A stretch of DNA of 23,272 nt from contig JAKAYM010000011.1 of NCBI GenBank assembly GCA_021826795.1, positions 1-23,272 of the forward strand. Reading direction: 5' to 3'. The notes under the pieces are model-generated. The model did not search any database and was not told where the DNA came from. It saw nothing but the letters and a program-made list of their open reading frames with translations. Below are positions 9,601-16,492 of this stretch, piece by piece; position 1 is the first letter of the stretch, and the number at the start of each line of letters is the position of its first letter. The stretch is from Thermoplasmata archaeon (GTDB lineage Archaea; Thermoplasmatota; Thermoplasmata; Thermoplasmatales; Thermoplasmataceae). A program made the position numbers and the translations under genes.

Positions 9601-9722
9601 ATATACCAGTTGAATATATGCCACAGGATTTTTTAAATAATAAGGACCCTCAGCTTGAAAGGGGAATTGAACTGGCCCTGGAAGAGATCAAAACATACAA
9701 AAAATTGAATTTAAGCGACTGA
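6651..9722 (+). CDS. tri: Tricorn protease
   Basis: Cytosolic serine peptidase (MEROPS S41 family) that trims 6-12-residue peptides released by the proteasome into di- to tetrapeptides and passes them to the tricorn interacting factors. The product has 1023 residues against 1071 in Thermoplasma acidophilum. Domain order follows that enzyme: a six-bladed propeller (about 35-300), a seven-bladed propeller (about 315-635), helical C1 (about 640-702), a PDZ-like domain (about 715-810) and C2 (about 811-1015). Catalytic residues are visible: S701-H702 in GTSHSYE (T. acidophilum S745/H746), nucleophile S919 in YAGSDGDI (S965) and E977 in ENYGTDPD (E1023). The start at 6651 is chosen because MNRYLMYPDI aligns with MPNLLLNPDI of the known protein and lies at leaderless distance from the TATA box; ATG 6645 would add two residues. 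The factor genes F1-F3 are not in the window. Confidence 0.96.
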   Translation: MNRYLMYPDIKDDLIVFVHDNDLWRYSLKTGVTERLTNNLGIVTSPRISPDKKFVYFRLMTGKSADSSDIYSIELSSGKLARVTYVSGKSVSRRMYTSIAGFDKDNKLVVSTDMYYPFGTPMLFRVENNNLYPLNFGPALNIIYDKDGVYLGRNTIDMPHWKHYKGGTRGKILVGKNMNFKIVVDLESNVNCPMIYNGNLCFISDHQGTGNIYSISAKGELTKLTDFSDYYVRNANSDGNSIIFQKAGSLFLLHDGNISELNIEINVPSINREIRILKAVDYLTGYGLDYSGEMLSLTTRGQVLYTGIKGGPIFNINKLKNQIVKFSRQDLIVYSYGENEDLISIYDLNGEIRNNFLFDKGIIVNIKASPDGKKIAIANNRFELFMLTPENGKVDKIDESESDSIDDFSWSNDSRLLAYSFPESSYFGYNGSSYIKIYDTEAKKSYRCTTSGSIDFKPVFNSKDDYLYYLSKRSLDPVMDQLVFNLGYPAITKPYALPLKGNSIPIFSEIPDELLKNRENKYLLDDIARFSQVFPVDAMDYVDIYPVDDGVLLLHMPIEGAMKSYLFNDGEKSGQLQLFSFKTNKSETYEDSVVSFYPSGNGRYLMIRKPGNKFIKREITTKKDEDINMDRLKLIVNPPMEWENMLYDTYRLIGENFWSVQKLKVIGNKPYIKYKKLLERVSCRFELSDILREMQGEYGTSHSYEIGGDLSSVESKGIGKLGIDYIYKDGKYIIKKIYSGDLSNENEKSPLMYTDIKENDVLKSVNGIELSEDFNPDRALLNHSDEIVKIEAQRDNEIKSYFVRTLNDEKYLRYRNFVETNREYVHKVTCERVGYIHIPDMGMNGYNEFFRLYDRESNREALIVDLRFNGGGFVSQLLLEKIARKRIGYDVPRRGIITPYPIDSVNGPLVALTNEYAGSDGDIGTHVFKLMHLGKVIGTRTWGGVVGINPKIKLLDGTTVTQPQFATWFSDVKYGLENYGTDPDIPVEYMPQDFLNNKDPQLERGIELALEEIKTYKKLNLSD

Positions 9723-9746
9723 TTTGCATTGAATTCAATATCTTAC

Positions 9747-9753
9747 TTTTTTT
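9747..9753 (+). terminator. T-run after tricorn
   Basis: Seven T begin about 25 bases after the tricorn stop codon, with no stem-loop. This is a likely archaeal T-tract terminator, consistent with a separate promoter for the next gene. Confidence 0.45.
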
Positions 9754-9865
9754 CCTGAAATTTTATATGAACAGAATTTAATTATTGGTTTCTACATCAT
9801 AATAGTAAAATTAGAAATTGTAAATTTAAATGTTAAAATTAATAATAAGTAACCGATTCCGTTTT

Positions 9866-10975
9866 ATGGATGAACCAAAAATTGTTCAGATCTGCCATGG
9901 AAAGATTTATCCTCCATATGTTTCTGCATACTCACTCAGGGCAAATAATCTTTTAACAGGTTATAATACAAAAATAGTTTCCACAGGTGGTATGATTATT
10001 AAGGACAATTTTATTAACAATATCAGGGAATACAGATCGCTGCTTACCACCTTTTATGCAGCAATAAAGAGAAACAGATACTTTGAAATAGCCTTGTCCA
10101 GAGGCCAGTTCGTAAGGAAAAAATATATAGTTTCAGTTAAATCTATTATTTCTGAATCTGATATAGTTATCCTGGAAGGACCGTGGCAATATTATCTTTT
10201 TAAGGATTCTCTAAAGAATAAATATTTGGTGTATGATGCCCATAACGCCGAGTCTCTTCTACGGAAGGGAAATAAATACTATGAATACACTGCAAAGTTG
10301 GAAAAAGATCTTGTGAATGGTTCCAACCTCATTCTAAGTGTGGCAACACGGGATATGAATTATTTTATTAAAAATTTCAATGCTAAAAATATTTTTCTTG
10401 CAACGCATATACTGGGCAACCAGAAATATCAATGGAATGGTAAAACCTCAAAGAATATTATTTTTATAGGGTCAATGTACAAACCAAATATTGATGCAGT
10501 TAATTTTATACTGGGCATAGCAAGGCAATTACCTGACTTCAGATTTAGCATTATTGGAAACGTTAACCTCCACAGATTTCCACATGTGCCTGGAAATGTC
10601 AAATTTTATGGAATGATAAATGAAGATGAAAAAAATAAAATTTTATCGTCCAGCATTCTTGCCCTGAATCCGGTGTTCGAGGGGGGTGGAAGAAACGTGA
10701 AAATGGTTGATTATATTATGCACGGGATACCCATCATTACAACTGAGATAGGATCCAGGGGATTTTCCGAATATAATATAAATAAAGCGTTCATAGTTGA
10801 CAGCGGTAAAAATTATGTTTCAATTATTAAAGACCTTACATCTGACAGGGAAACTCTGGAAACAATGTCAAGATCCATTGAAGAATTGAGAGATGCAATG
10901 ATTAAAAAGGAGGGTGTAGTAGATGCCTCCAGAATAATTATGAGGGAATACAATAAATGGAAATCTAAAAAATAA
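9866..10975 (+). CDS. Family GT4 glycosyltransferase
   Basis: Predicted GT-B fold retaining glycosyltransferase that would move a sugar from a nucleotide sugar to a lipid or protein glycan. The substrate is unknown. The C-terminal Rossmann domain begins near residue 192 (KNIIFIGSMYKPNIDAV) and carries the donor-binding signature E272-GGG-x4-K-M-V-D282 followed by YIMHGIPIITTEIGSRGF, typical of the Glyco_trans_1_4 subgroup. The usual second Glu of the EGGG...E pattern is replaced by Asp282. No membrane segment is visible, so it should act at the cytosolic face. The reading frame is open from ATG 9830 (381 residues), but an AT-rich TATA-like stretch (9821-9842) overlaps that ATG. MDEPKIVQICHGKIYPP is a normal GT4 beginning, so I prefer ATG 9866 (369 residues). 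The gene stands alone between tricorn and cysS. A role in surface N-glycans is plausible but unproven. Confidence 0.85.
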   Translation: MDEPKIVQICHGKIYPPYVSAYSLRANNLLTGYNTKIVSTGGMIIKDNFINNIREYRSLLTTFYAAIKRNRYFEIALSRGQFVRKKYIVSVKSIISESDIVILEGPWQYYLFKDSLKNKYLVYDAHNAESLLRKGNKYYEYTAKLEKDLVNGSNLILSVATRDMNYFIKNFNAKNIFLATHILGNQKYQWNGKTSKNIIFIGSMYKPNIDAVNFILGIARQLPDFRFSIIGNVNLHRFPHVPGNVKFYGMINEDEKNKILSSSILALNPVFEGGGRNVKMVDYIMHGIPIITTEIGSRGFSEYNINKAFIVDSGKNYVSIIKDLTSDRETLETMSRSIEELRDAMIKKEGVVDASRIIMREYNKWKSKK

Positions 10976-11019
10976 ATAATATTTTGCAGTAATTTTGGGA
11001 ATGCTATTTCTGGATTAAA

Positions 11020-11029
11020 TTTATTTATT
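11020..11029 (+). promoter_or_regulatory. TATA box of cysS (leaderless)
   Basis: TTTATTTATT is centred 24 bases before ATG 11048. This supports that ATG over the in-frame TTG three bases upstream. Confidence 0.5.
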
Positions 11030-11047
11030 ACACTATAATCTGTATTG

Positions 11048-12415
11048 ATGATAATTCATAATACACTTGGAGGAGAAAATCAGGAATTTGTACCACTACA
11101 CCCTGAAAGAATAAATATGTTTGTTTGCGGTCCAACGGTATATGATGATTCACATATAGGCCATGCAAGAACGAATATATTCTTCGATGTTATTGCCAAA
11201 TATCTAAGTGCAAGAGGATATTCGGTTTTTTATCTACAGAATATTACGGATATAGATGACAAAATAATCAACAGGGCAAAAGAAGAGGGAAAATCATATT
11301 CGGACGTTTCGGATTTTTATTTCAAAAGATATCTTTCGGTAATGAAAGCCCTGAAGATAGACAGTATTAATTATTATGCCAGGGCAAGCCTTTACATAGA
11401 TGAAATTGAGGATCAGATTAAAAGAATCATGAAAAAAGGATATGCATATGAAACCACCGACGGCATCTATTTCAGGGTTAAAAAATTCAGTGATTACGGC
11501 AAACTTTCAGGCCAGAACATGAATGAAATAAAGGCAAATGCCCGTGGGATCATCACTGAGAAGAAAGAAGCACCTGAAGATTTTGTCCTCTGGAAGAAGA
11601 TGAAGCCCGGCGAGCCGTACTGGGAATCTCAATGGGGTAAGGGCAGGCCCGGGTGGCATATAGAAGACACTGCGATTACCGAGGCATATTTCGGAACAAA
11701 ATACGATATTCATGGGGGCGGTAGCGACCTGATATTTCCGCATCATGAGGCAGAAATTGCTCAAATGAGGTCGATCAGTGGCGAGAAGTATCTGGCACGC
11801 TACTGGATTCATACAGGCATGGTAAATATCAACAGTGAAAAAATGTCAAAATCATTGAAAAATTTCATAAAAACAGCAGATGTGCTCCAGAAATACAGAC
11901 CTGAGGTACTCCGATTTGCCATGGTAAATTCCAATTACAATAGCATAATAGATTATTCAGAACAGTTAATGGAGGATTCAAAAAACTCAGTGGAAAAAAT
12001 AAATATACTTTACAGAAAGCTCAAAGGCTTCAGAAATATTTCCGGCAAATATATTATAAAAAGTGATGAGACAATAAACAATTTAAATAATATTATGGAC
12101 AAAAACTTTGATACCAGATCTTTAATAAGAGAGTTATTATCATTCGTTTCTGATATAAATAAGAATTTAGATGACCTATCACCAGAATCAGCTGCAGGTG
12201 CTGTAAAAGTTATTGAGTATTGTGATTCTTTTCTCTCAATCCTTTTTAATTCAACACTGGATGCGGACTGGATCGTAGATCTCGCTGTAGAAATAAGAAA
12301 CAGGGCCAGAAAAAACAAAAATTATGAGTTATCTGACTATATAAGGGAAGAACTACAGAAACATAAAATATACATAGAAGATAATGGCGATAGCACAACA
12401 TGGTTAAACTCATGA
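11048..12415 (+). CDS. cysS: Cysteinyl-tRNA synthetase
   Basis: Class I aminoacyl-tRNA synthetase that charges tRNA-Cys with cysteine in the cytosol. The product has 455 residues, normal for the family. Visible motifs are HIGH (36-39, in DDSHIGHAR), GWHIE (202-206), DIHGGGSDLIFPHHEAE and KMSKS (265-269, in SEKMSKSLKNF). The C-terminal anticodon-binding helices follow. Of the four zinc ligands known in E. coli CysRS (C28, C209, H234, E238), C27, H232 and E236 are present, but the second Cys is Asp207 (WHIEDTAI rather than WHIECSAM). As far as I recall the IEDT form also occurs in other euryarchaeal enzymes. ATG 11048 is preferred to TTG 11045 because of the TATA box spacing. The gene is a single transcription unit. 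Confidence 0.96.
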   Translation: MIIHNTLGGENQEFVPLHPERINMFVCGPTVYDDSHIGHARTNIFFDVIAKYLSARGYSVFYLQNITDIDDKIINRAKEEGKSYSDVSDFYFKRYLSVMKALKIDSINYYARASLYIDEIEDQIKRIMKKGYAYETTDGIYFRVKKFSDYGKLSGQNMNEIKANARGIITEKKEAPEDFVLWKKMKPGEPYWESQWGKGRPGWHIEDTAITEAYFGTKYDIHGGGSDLIFPHHEAEIAQMRSISGEKYLARYWIHTGMVNINSEKMSKSLKNFIKTADVLQKYRPEVLRFAMVNSNYNSIIDYSEQLMEDSKNSVEKINILYRKLKGFRNISGKYIIKSDETINNLNNIMDKNFDTRSLIRELLSFVSDINKNLDDLSPESAAGAVKVIEYCDSFLSILFNSTLDADWIVDLAVEIRNRARKNKNYELSDYIREELQKHKIYIEDNGDSTTWLNS

Positions 12416-12561
12416 GGTCATGCGGATGAATAGATATTAATAATTATTTTATGAGTACAGAAATAATCCGCTTATTACTCTACCATGGTAAAAAAGATAC
12501 TATAAAATGCTCTGGTTCTTTAACAGTTATTGTTTGATCTCATTACAGAATTCATAAATGC

Positions 12562-12573
12562 TTAATATAAATT
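12562..12573 (+). promoter_or_regulatory. TATA-like box of the NAD salvage operon
   Basis: TTAATATAAATT lies about 20-26 bases before ATG 12588 and overlaps the first codons of the longer possible frame starting at 12558. This favours ATG 12588 as a leaderless start. Confidence 0.45.
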
Positions 12574-12587
12574 ATTTATTTCCGTTT

Positions 12588-13142
12588 ATGGATTCAATTA
12601 AAAATTCATGTATACTTGTTATTGATATGATTAATGATTTTGTCAATGGTAAATTTGGCAATTCTAATGCAGTAATGGCTGTTAAGAATGCCACAAATAC
12701 ACTCAAAGACCTAAATGGAAAGATTCCTGTGGTATTTGTCAAGGATGATCATATTGATAATGATCCAGAATTTAAAGTGTGGGGTGAACACGCCCTGCAT
12801 GGAACGCATGGATCGGAGATTGTTGATGAACTCCAGGGATTTCCTGATTATATCATTAACAAAAGGCATTTTGATGCATTTTTTGATACGGATCTGGACT
12901 CACTTCTGAGGGCGCTGGAAATCCGTAAACTATACATATTCGGTATTTCAACTGATATATGTGTGGAACATACCTGTGCCGGCGCATTTTTTAGATATTA
13001 TCAGGTAGAGGTTGTGTCTGATTTATGTGCATGTATAGATAGCTCAAGGCAGATATCTTCACTGAATAACATTAAAATAAATTATGGATATAACGCTATA
13101 AATTCGGATAAATTAAAACAAGAGGTATTTAAAAATGAATAA
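12588..13142 (+). CDS. pncA: Nicotinamidase (isochorismatase-like cysteine hydrolase)
   Basis: Hydrolyses nicotinamide to nicotinate and ammonia, the first step of Preiss-Handler NAD salvage. The product has 184 residues, the usual size for archaeal PncA. The catalytic triad is Asp13 (ILVIDMINDF), Lys92 (INKRHFDAFFDTDLD) and Cys125 (GISTDICVEHT). The D-x-H (Asp53, His55) plus WxxH (His68, followed by LHGTHGSEI) matches the metal site of PncA (D52/H54/H71 in the Pyrococcus enzyme) and separates it from isochorismatases. The preceding in-frame ATG at 12558 would add ten residues (MLNINYLFPF), but it overlaps the TATA box, so 12588 is chosen. It overlaps the nicotinate phosphoribosyltransferase gene by eight bases. 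Enzyme and neighbour catalyse consecutive steps, which strongly supports the assignment. Confidence 0.9.
   Translation: MDSIKNSCILVIDMINDFVNGKFGNSNAVMAVKNATNTLKDLNGKIPVVFVKDDHIDNDPEFKVWGEHALHGTHGSEIVDELQGFPDYIINKRHFDAFFDTDLDSLLRALEIRKLYIFGISTDICVEHTCAGAFFRYYQVEVVSDLCACIDSSRQISSLNNIKINYGYNAINSDKLKQEVFKNE
13121..13126 (+). promoter_or_regulatory. Shine-Dalgarno of nicotinate phosphoribosyltransferase
   Basis: AGAGGT sits inside the end of the nicotinamidase gene, eight bases before ATG 13135. It decides the start of the second operon gene and contrasts with the leaderless first gene. Confidence 0.6.
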
Positions 13143-14295
13143 ATTCGTGATGGCAAATGATTCTGATATACTGAGCGGGATTGTTACTGATGTGTACTTC
13201 GAGAGAACAAAAAAGTACCTTGAGCTAATGCATTCAAATCCCTTTGTATCCATGGAAATTACTACACAATCGTCCACATATGATTATATTGATTTTACAG
13301 GTTTAAATGATGTTATTTCTCTTTTAAAATCACATAATTTAAGTGTTTATGCGCTCCCTGAGGGAACCGTGATTAAGCCCAGGGATGTGAATGGGGTGCC
13401 TGTTCCGTTTATCAGAATTCAGGGTAAATATCTTGATTTTGCAGAACTTGAAACACCATTACTCGGCTTTATATGCCAGGCATCCGGCATTTCTTCCTAC
13501 TCTGCCCTTATTAAAAAATCTCTGGGAAATATACCGTTTATCTCGTTCGGAATCAGGAGAATGCATCCTGCAATATCCGCCATGATTGACCGATCTTCCT
13601 ACATAGGTGGCGCTTCCGGGGTTTCAGGGGTATTCAGTTCTGAGATTCTTGGGATAAAACCTTCTGGAACAATGCCACATGCACTTTCACTGATACTTGG
13701 AGACCATGAGGCATGGAAGGTGCAATATGAAAACTCAGATTTCAGGGTTTTTCTTATAGATACATATATGGATGAAAAATTTGCGGCCATGAAGGCAGCC
13801 GAGGAATTTCCGGATATTGATTATGTAAGGCTGGATACCCCGTCCTCAAGAAGGGGGAATTTCCCCAATCTCATCCGGGAAATAAGATGGGAACTAGACA
13901 TCAGAAACCATCAGAATATAGGAATAATGGTATCTGGTGGTATCAAACTTGAGGATATACCGGAACTGATCAATGCCGGTGTGAAATCGTTCGGCATAGG
14001 AACTTCTATATCATCAGCTAAACCTGTAGATTTTGGTATGGACATAGTAAATATAGATGGAACTGATATTACAAAGCGTGGCAAATTTTCGGGCATAAAA
14101 AATGTATTCAGGTGTCCAGAATGCCATACAGTAAAAGTCCAGGTATCTTCAGAGAGGCCGTCGTGTTCGTGCGGGCATGAGATGGATAATATTATGAAAA
14201 AATATATAGATAAAGGAAAAATAATTTTTGATGATTCTCTTGAAATGATCAGAGAAAGGTCTTTGAATGAGATAGACTCTATTCTGGAATTATAA
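13135..14295 (+). CDS. pncB: Nicotinate phosphoribosyltransferase, Thermoplasma type
   Basis: Makes nicotinate mononucleotide from nicotinate and PRPP (with ATP hydrolysis in the family), the committed step of the Preiss-Handler route to NAD. The product has 386 residues, close to the roughly 390 of the structurally known T. acidophilum enzyme. Features seen are an N-terminal mixed domain, the active-site segment FGIRRMHPAI (R141-R142, H144), the GGASGVSGV loop, and the phosphate-binding barrel end IMVSGGIKLED followed by GIGTSISS. A C-terminal zinc knuckle has C327-x2-C330 and C344-x-C346, a feature of this subgroup. It is the second gene of an operon with nicotinamidase (8-base overlap, SD at 13121). 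No quinolinate or NaMN adenylyltransferase gene lies nearby. Confidence 0.95.
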   Translation: MNKFVMANDSDILSGIVTDVYFERTKKYLELMHSNPFVSMEITTQSSTYDYIDFTGLNDVISLLKSHNLSVYALPEGTVIKPRDVNGVPVPFIRIQGKYLDFAELETPLLGFICQASGISSYSALIKKSLGNIPFISFGIRRMHPAISAMIDRSSYIGGASGVSGVFSSEILGIKPSGTMPHALSLILGDHEAWKVQYENSDFRVFLIDTYMDEKFAAMKAAEEFPDIDYVRLDTPSSRRGNFPNLIREIRWELDIRNHQNIGIMVSGGIKLEDIPELINAGVKSFGIGTSISSAKPVDFGMDIVNIDGTDITKRGKFSGIKNVFRCPECHTVKVQVSSERPSCSCGHEMDNIMKKYIDKGKIIFDDSLEMIRERSLNEIDSILEL

Positions 14296-14788
14296 AATAT
14301 CTAAAAATTTATTGAATTTATTAATAAATTTTATAACAAGAATTTATATTTATATATGTATTCAATCTAATATTATAATCAGTATTTGGGGAAAAGTTAA
14401 AAAAATAATGTACGCTGTCAAATAATGGTGCTTTTATAGTATTTATTGTCGGCACCGATTTAACAATATGCCGCTATATACCTGTATTTTCTGGCTGGCT
14501 AAATTATGTTAATCTGAGCTTCCTGCCGGTACACCATTATGGACGAAGACATTGAAGGAATTATAAATATAGATACAAAAATTATTAAAAATGATTTCCT
14601 CCCATGTTGCCCCGACAGTTTCATATAGCGAACTATTTACCATTATTATAAAGATTTGTCCGTATATATTAATAATATATAAATTCATCATGGTATATAG
14701 ATAAATTGCCATCTTTCTAATTTGCTCTTTTATATTATAATGTTGGTTTTGGCACAAAATATTATTTATGTGTAATTTAAACTCAAAA
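14296..14788. other. Intergenic region between convergent genes, no clear gene
   Basis: 493 AT-rich bases separate the 3' ends of the NAD salvage operon and the permease. A plus-strand frame of 29 codons (14539-14628; MDEDIEGIINIDTK, later FLPCCPDS) reads like the start of a protein with a Cys pair but is too short to name. It may be a truncated relic. A minus-strand frame of 99 codons (14509-14808) overlaps the permease end and looks non-coding. No RNA gene, tRNA or strong terminator hairpin was recognised. Confidence 0.5.
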
Positions 14789-16300
14789 TTACAAGGAGAA
14801 ATCGCCAAGATTATCCAGATGATTCCTGTATTTTGTATACATTATTACAACAACGATTGCTAAAACAACAACCCATACAAGTGATCCATATACACCGTAT
14901 ATGTAAGGTGCACTGAGATCAAAATAGACTGATGCTATTATTGCCCCTACAAGTGTTATACTTGATATTCCCGGTATAATTATATGCCTGAATATGTGTG
15001 TTCTCATGCCCTTCTTCTTCAGATACATATGAAGAGAGGTATTTGTAAGAATATGCACAATGTACGATATCGGAGATTCAAGTACAAGTAAAAATACACT
15101 TGAATATAACAATGCGTCTATAATTTTTCCTGGATAAAGTAATTCAAATGATACTCCGGTAGTAAGAACAATAGCAAGTGATACAACTGTGATAAATAGT
15201 ATTGCGTAAACCGGCACTCCCCTGGTGTTTGTTCTGGATAGTTTTTCTGGTACAACACCTTCTCTGGACAGAGAAAAAATTACTCTGGACGCATTTGTGC
15301 CCAGGGATACAGTTGCAGTAAAGAATGAGTTTATAACTATAATCAAAAGCACAACAAATGGAATTATGCCCATCCCAACAAATCCGTCCTTATAAATGGA
15401 GAGAACGGGATATGCGCCAATACCTGCACCTGTGCCGAAGCCGAACATATTCAGGTAACCCCATGATATTACCTCAGCATAGGATGCAAGAATTATAGTA
15501 ACACCAAGAATTAAAATACTGGCTATTATAGACCGGGGAACATTTTTTTTAGGATCCTTGGTTTCCTCGGCAATAGGTATGGAACCACCAACACCAACAA
15601 AGGAACCTATTGCATATACCATCATGGCCATGAGAATGATAAAGTTGCCACCCACCGGAATAGCAGTAAATGGTTTAATTGATAATGATGTGTGGTTTAC
15701 TCCGATAAGATAAATAGACGTGGAAATGAAGAATACAACCTCTATAAGAATTGCATATGAAACATATTTCAAGGAAGGCTTAATCCCTTTGTAAATAAGA
15801 AAACTAACAAAAAGGATAAATGCCACAGTAACCGGAATCCACAGTATATTAACATATGGAACGGTGATTCCGATGCTGGGCAAAATAGCATAGGCAAAGC
15901 CGATGAATCCGAGGATGCCGAAACCGGTAAAGCTGAGAATCTGATAACTTATATATGAAAGGGCTGTTGTTAGGCCGAATCCCCTTCCCAGACCGTTCGC
16001 CACGAATGTATAATATCCTCCTGAACTGGAAATATACTTGGAGAATTCGAACGATGAATAACTCATCATTGAATAAACAACAAGCGCCATTAATAATATA
16101 AGCGGAATAGAAAAAGCACCATCAGGATAATTTGAAAATGTGAATGTTAGCAATGCTGCAGTTCCTGCTACATAGAGGACGATCGTTCCTCCAGGAGCAT
16201 TCAGGCCAATTGCCTGTGATACTGCATGCCTCAATGATAACTGATTATAACCCAGGTGTTTATATTCCTTTTCAGGACGGAAAGCATCTTCCTCTATCAC
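14789..16300 (-). CDS. Amino-acid permease, APC superfamily
   Basis: Integral membrane secondary transporter, 503 residues, with about 12 hydrophobic segments and a soluble N-terminal tail of about 25 residues. Family signatures are the first-helix unwound region (AIGLNAPGGTI, 30-40), SGGYYTFV (93-100) before helix 3, and EETKDPKKNVPRSI (245-258) in the loop after helix 6, the E-E-x3-P-x4-P pattern of APC transporters. TNASRVIFSLSREGVVPEKL is the conserved helix 8 to helix 9 loop. The substrate is probably an amino acid or a small cationic amine but cannot be read from sequence. The start is GTG. A TATA box centred 24 bases upstream and no better in-frame ATG upstream support it as a leaderless GTG start. 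It is divergent from glycerate 2-kinase. Confidence 0.9.
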   Translation of the reverse strand: MIEEDAFRPEKEYKHLGYNQLSLRHAVSQAIGLNAPGGTIVLYVAGTAALLTFTFSNYPDGAFSIPLILLMALVVYSMMSYSSFEFSKYISSSGGYYTFVANGLGRGFGLTTALSYISYQILSFTGFGILGFIGFAYAILPSIGITVPYVNILWIPVTVAFILFVSFLIYKGIKPSLKYVSYAILIEVVFFISTSIYLIGVNHTSLSIKPFTAIPVGGNFIILMAMMVYAIGSFVGVGGSIPIAEETKDPKKNVPRSIIASILILGVTIILASYAEVISWGYLNMFGFGTGAGIGAYPVLSIYKDGFVGMGIIPFVVLLIIVINSFFTATVSLGTNASRVIFSLSREGVVPEKLSRTNTRGVPVYAILFITVVSLAIVLTTGVSFELLYPGKIIDALLYSSVFLLVLESPISYIVHILTNTSLHMYLKKKGMRTHIFRHIIIPGISSITLVGAIIASVYFDLSAPYIYGVYGSLVWVVVLAIVVVIMYTKYRNHLDNLGDFSL

Positions 16301-16318
16301 GTAGCACTTAATGTCTGA

Positions 16319-16329
16319 ATTATATTTTA
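16319..16329 (-). promoter_or_regulatory. TATA box of the permease gene (leaderless GTG)
   Basis: Minus-strand TAAAATATAATT is centred about 24 bases before the GTG at 16300, giving a transcript that starts at or next to the start codon. Confidence 0.5.
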
Positions 16330-16425
16330 ATTTTTGTTAACATTTCGTTATTCATGTTATGACGGAATTCGTATTCTATGGTAAATATTTATTTTATTGC
16401 CGGTTAAATTGCTTTATAATCTGAA

Positions 16426-16437
16426 AGTGTATACACT
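16426..16437. promoter_or_regulatory. 12-base perfect palindrome AGTGTATACACT, candidate operator
   Basis: A perfect dyad lies in the 192-base divergent region, ending 55 bases before the glycerate 2-kinase ATG and 126 bases from the permease start. A TATA-like TTTATAATC (16412-16420) lies just before it, so a bound protein could block a start site there. Alternatively it lies upstream of a weaker AT-rich box near 16467 that would give a leaderless kinase mRNA. The regulator is unknown. Confidence 0.35.
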
Positions 16438-16492
16438 CATTGCATAGCAGGGAAATAAAAAAAAGTTAAAAACAATAGAAGTATATATTTCT

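Noticed and set aside
12416..12557. Inverted repeat GCGGAT...ATCCGC and palindrome TACCATGGTA between cysS and the nicotinamidase gene, considered as a tRNA or terminator
   Set aside because: The six-base arms are 38 bases apart, there is no cloverleaf or T-loop motif, and the palindrome is not placed at a promoter.
14422..14540. 9-base inverted repeat ATAATGGTG / CACCATTAT, a possible small inverted-repeat element of about 119 bases
   Set aside because: A match of this size is expected by chance in a 490-base AT-rich region, and no target-site duplication flanks it.
14509..14808. 99-codon minus-strand frame overlapping the permease 3' end
   Set aside because: Its composition follows the AT bias, it has no SD or placed TATA box, it overlaps the permease stop region by 20 bases, and its sequence has no recognisable motif.
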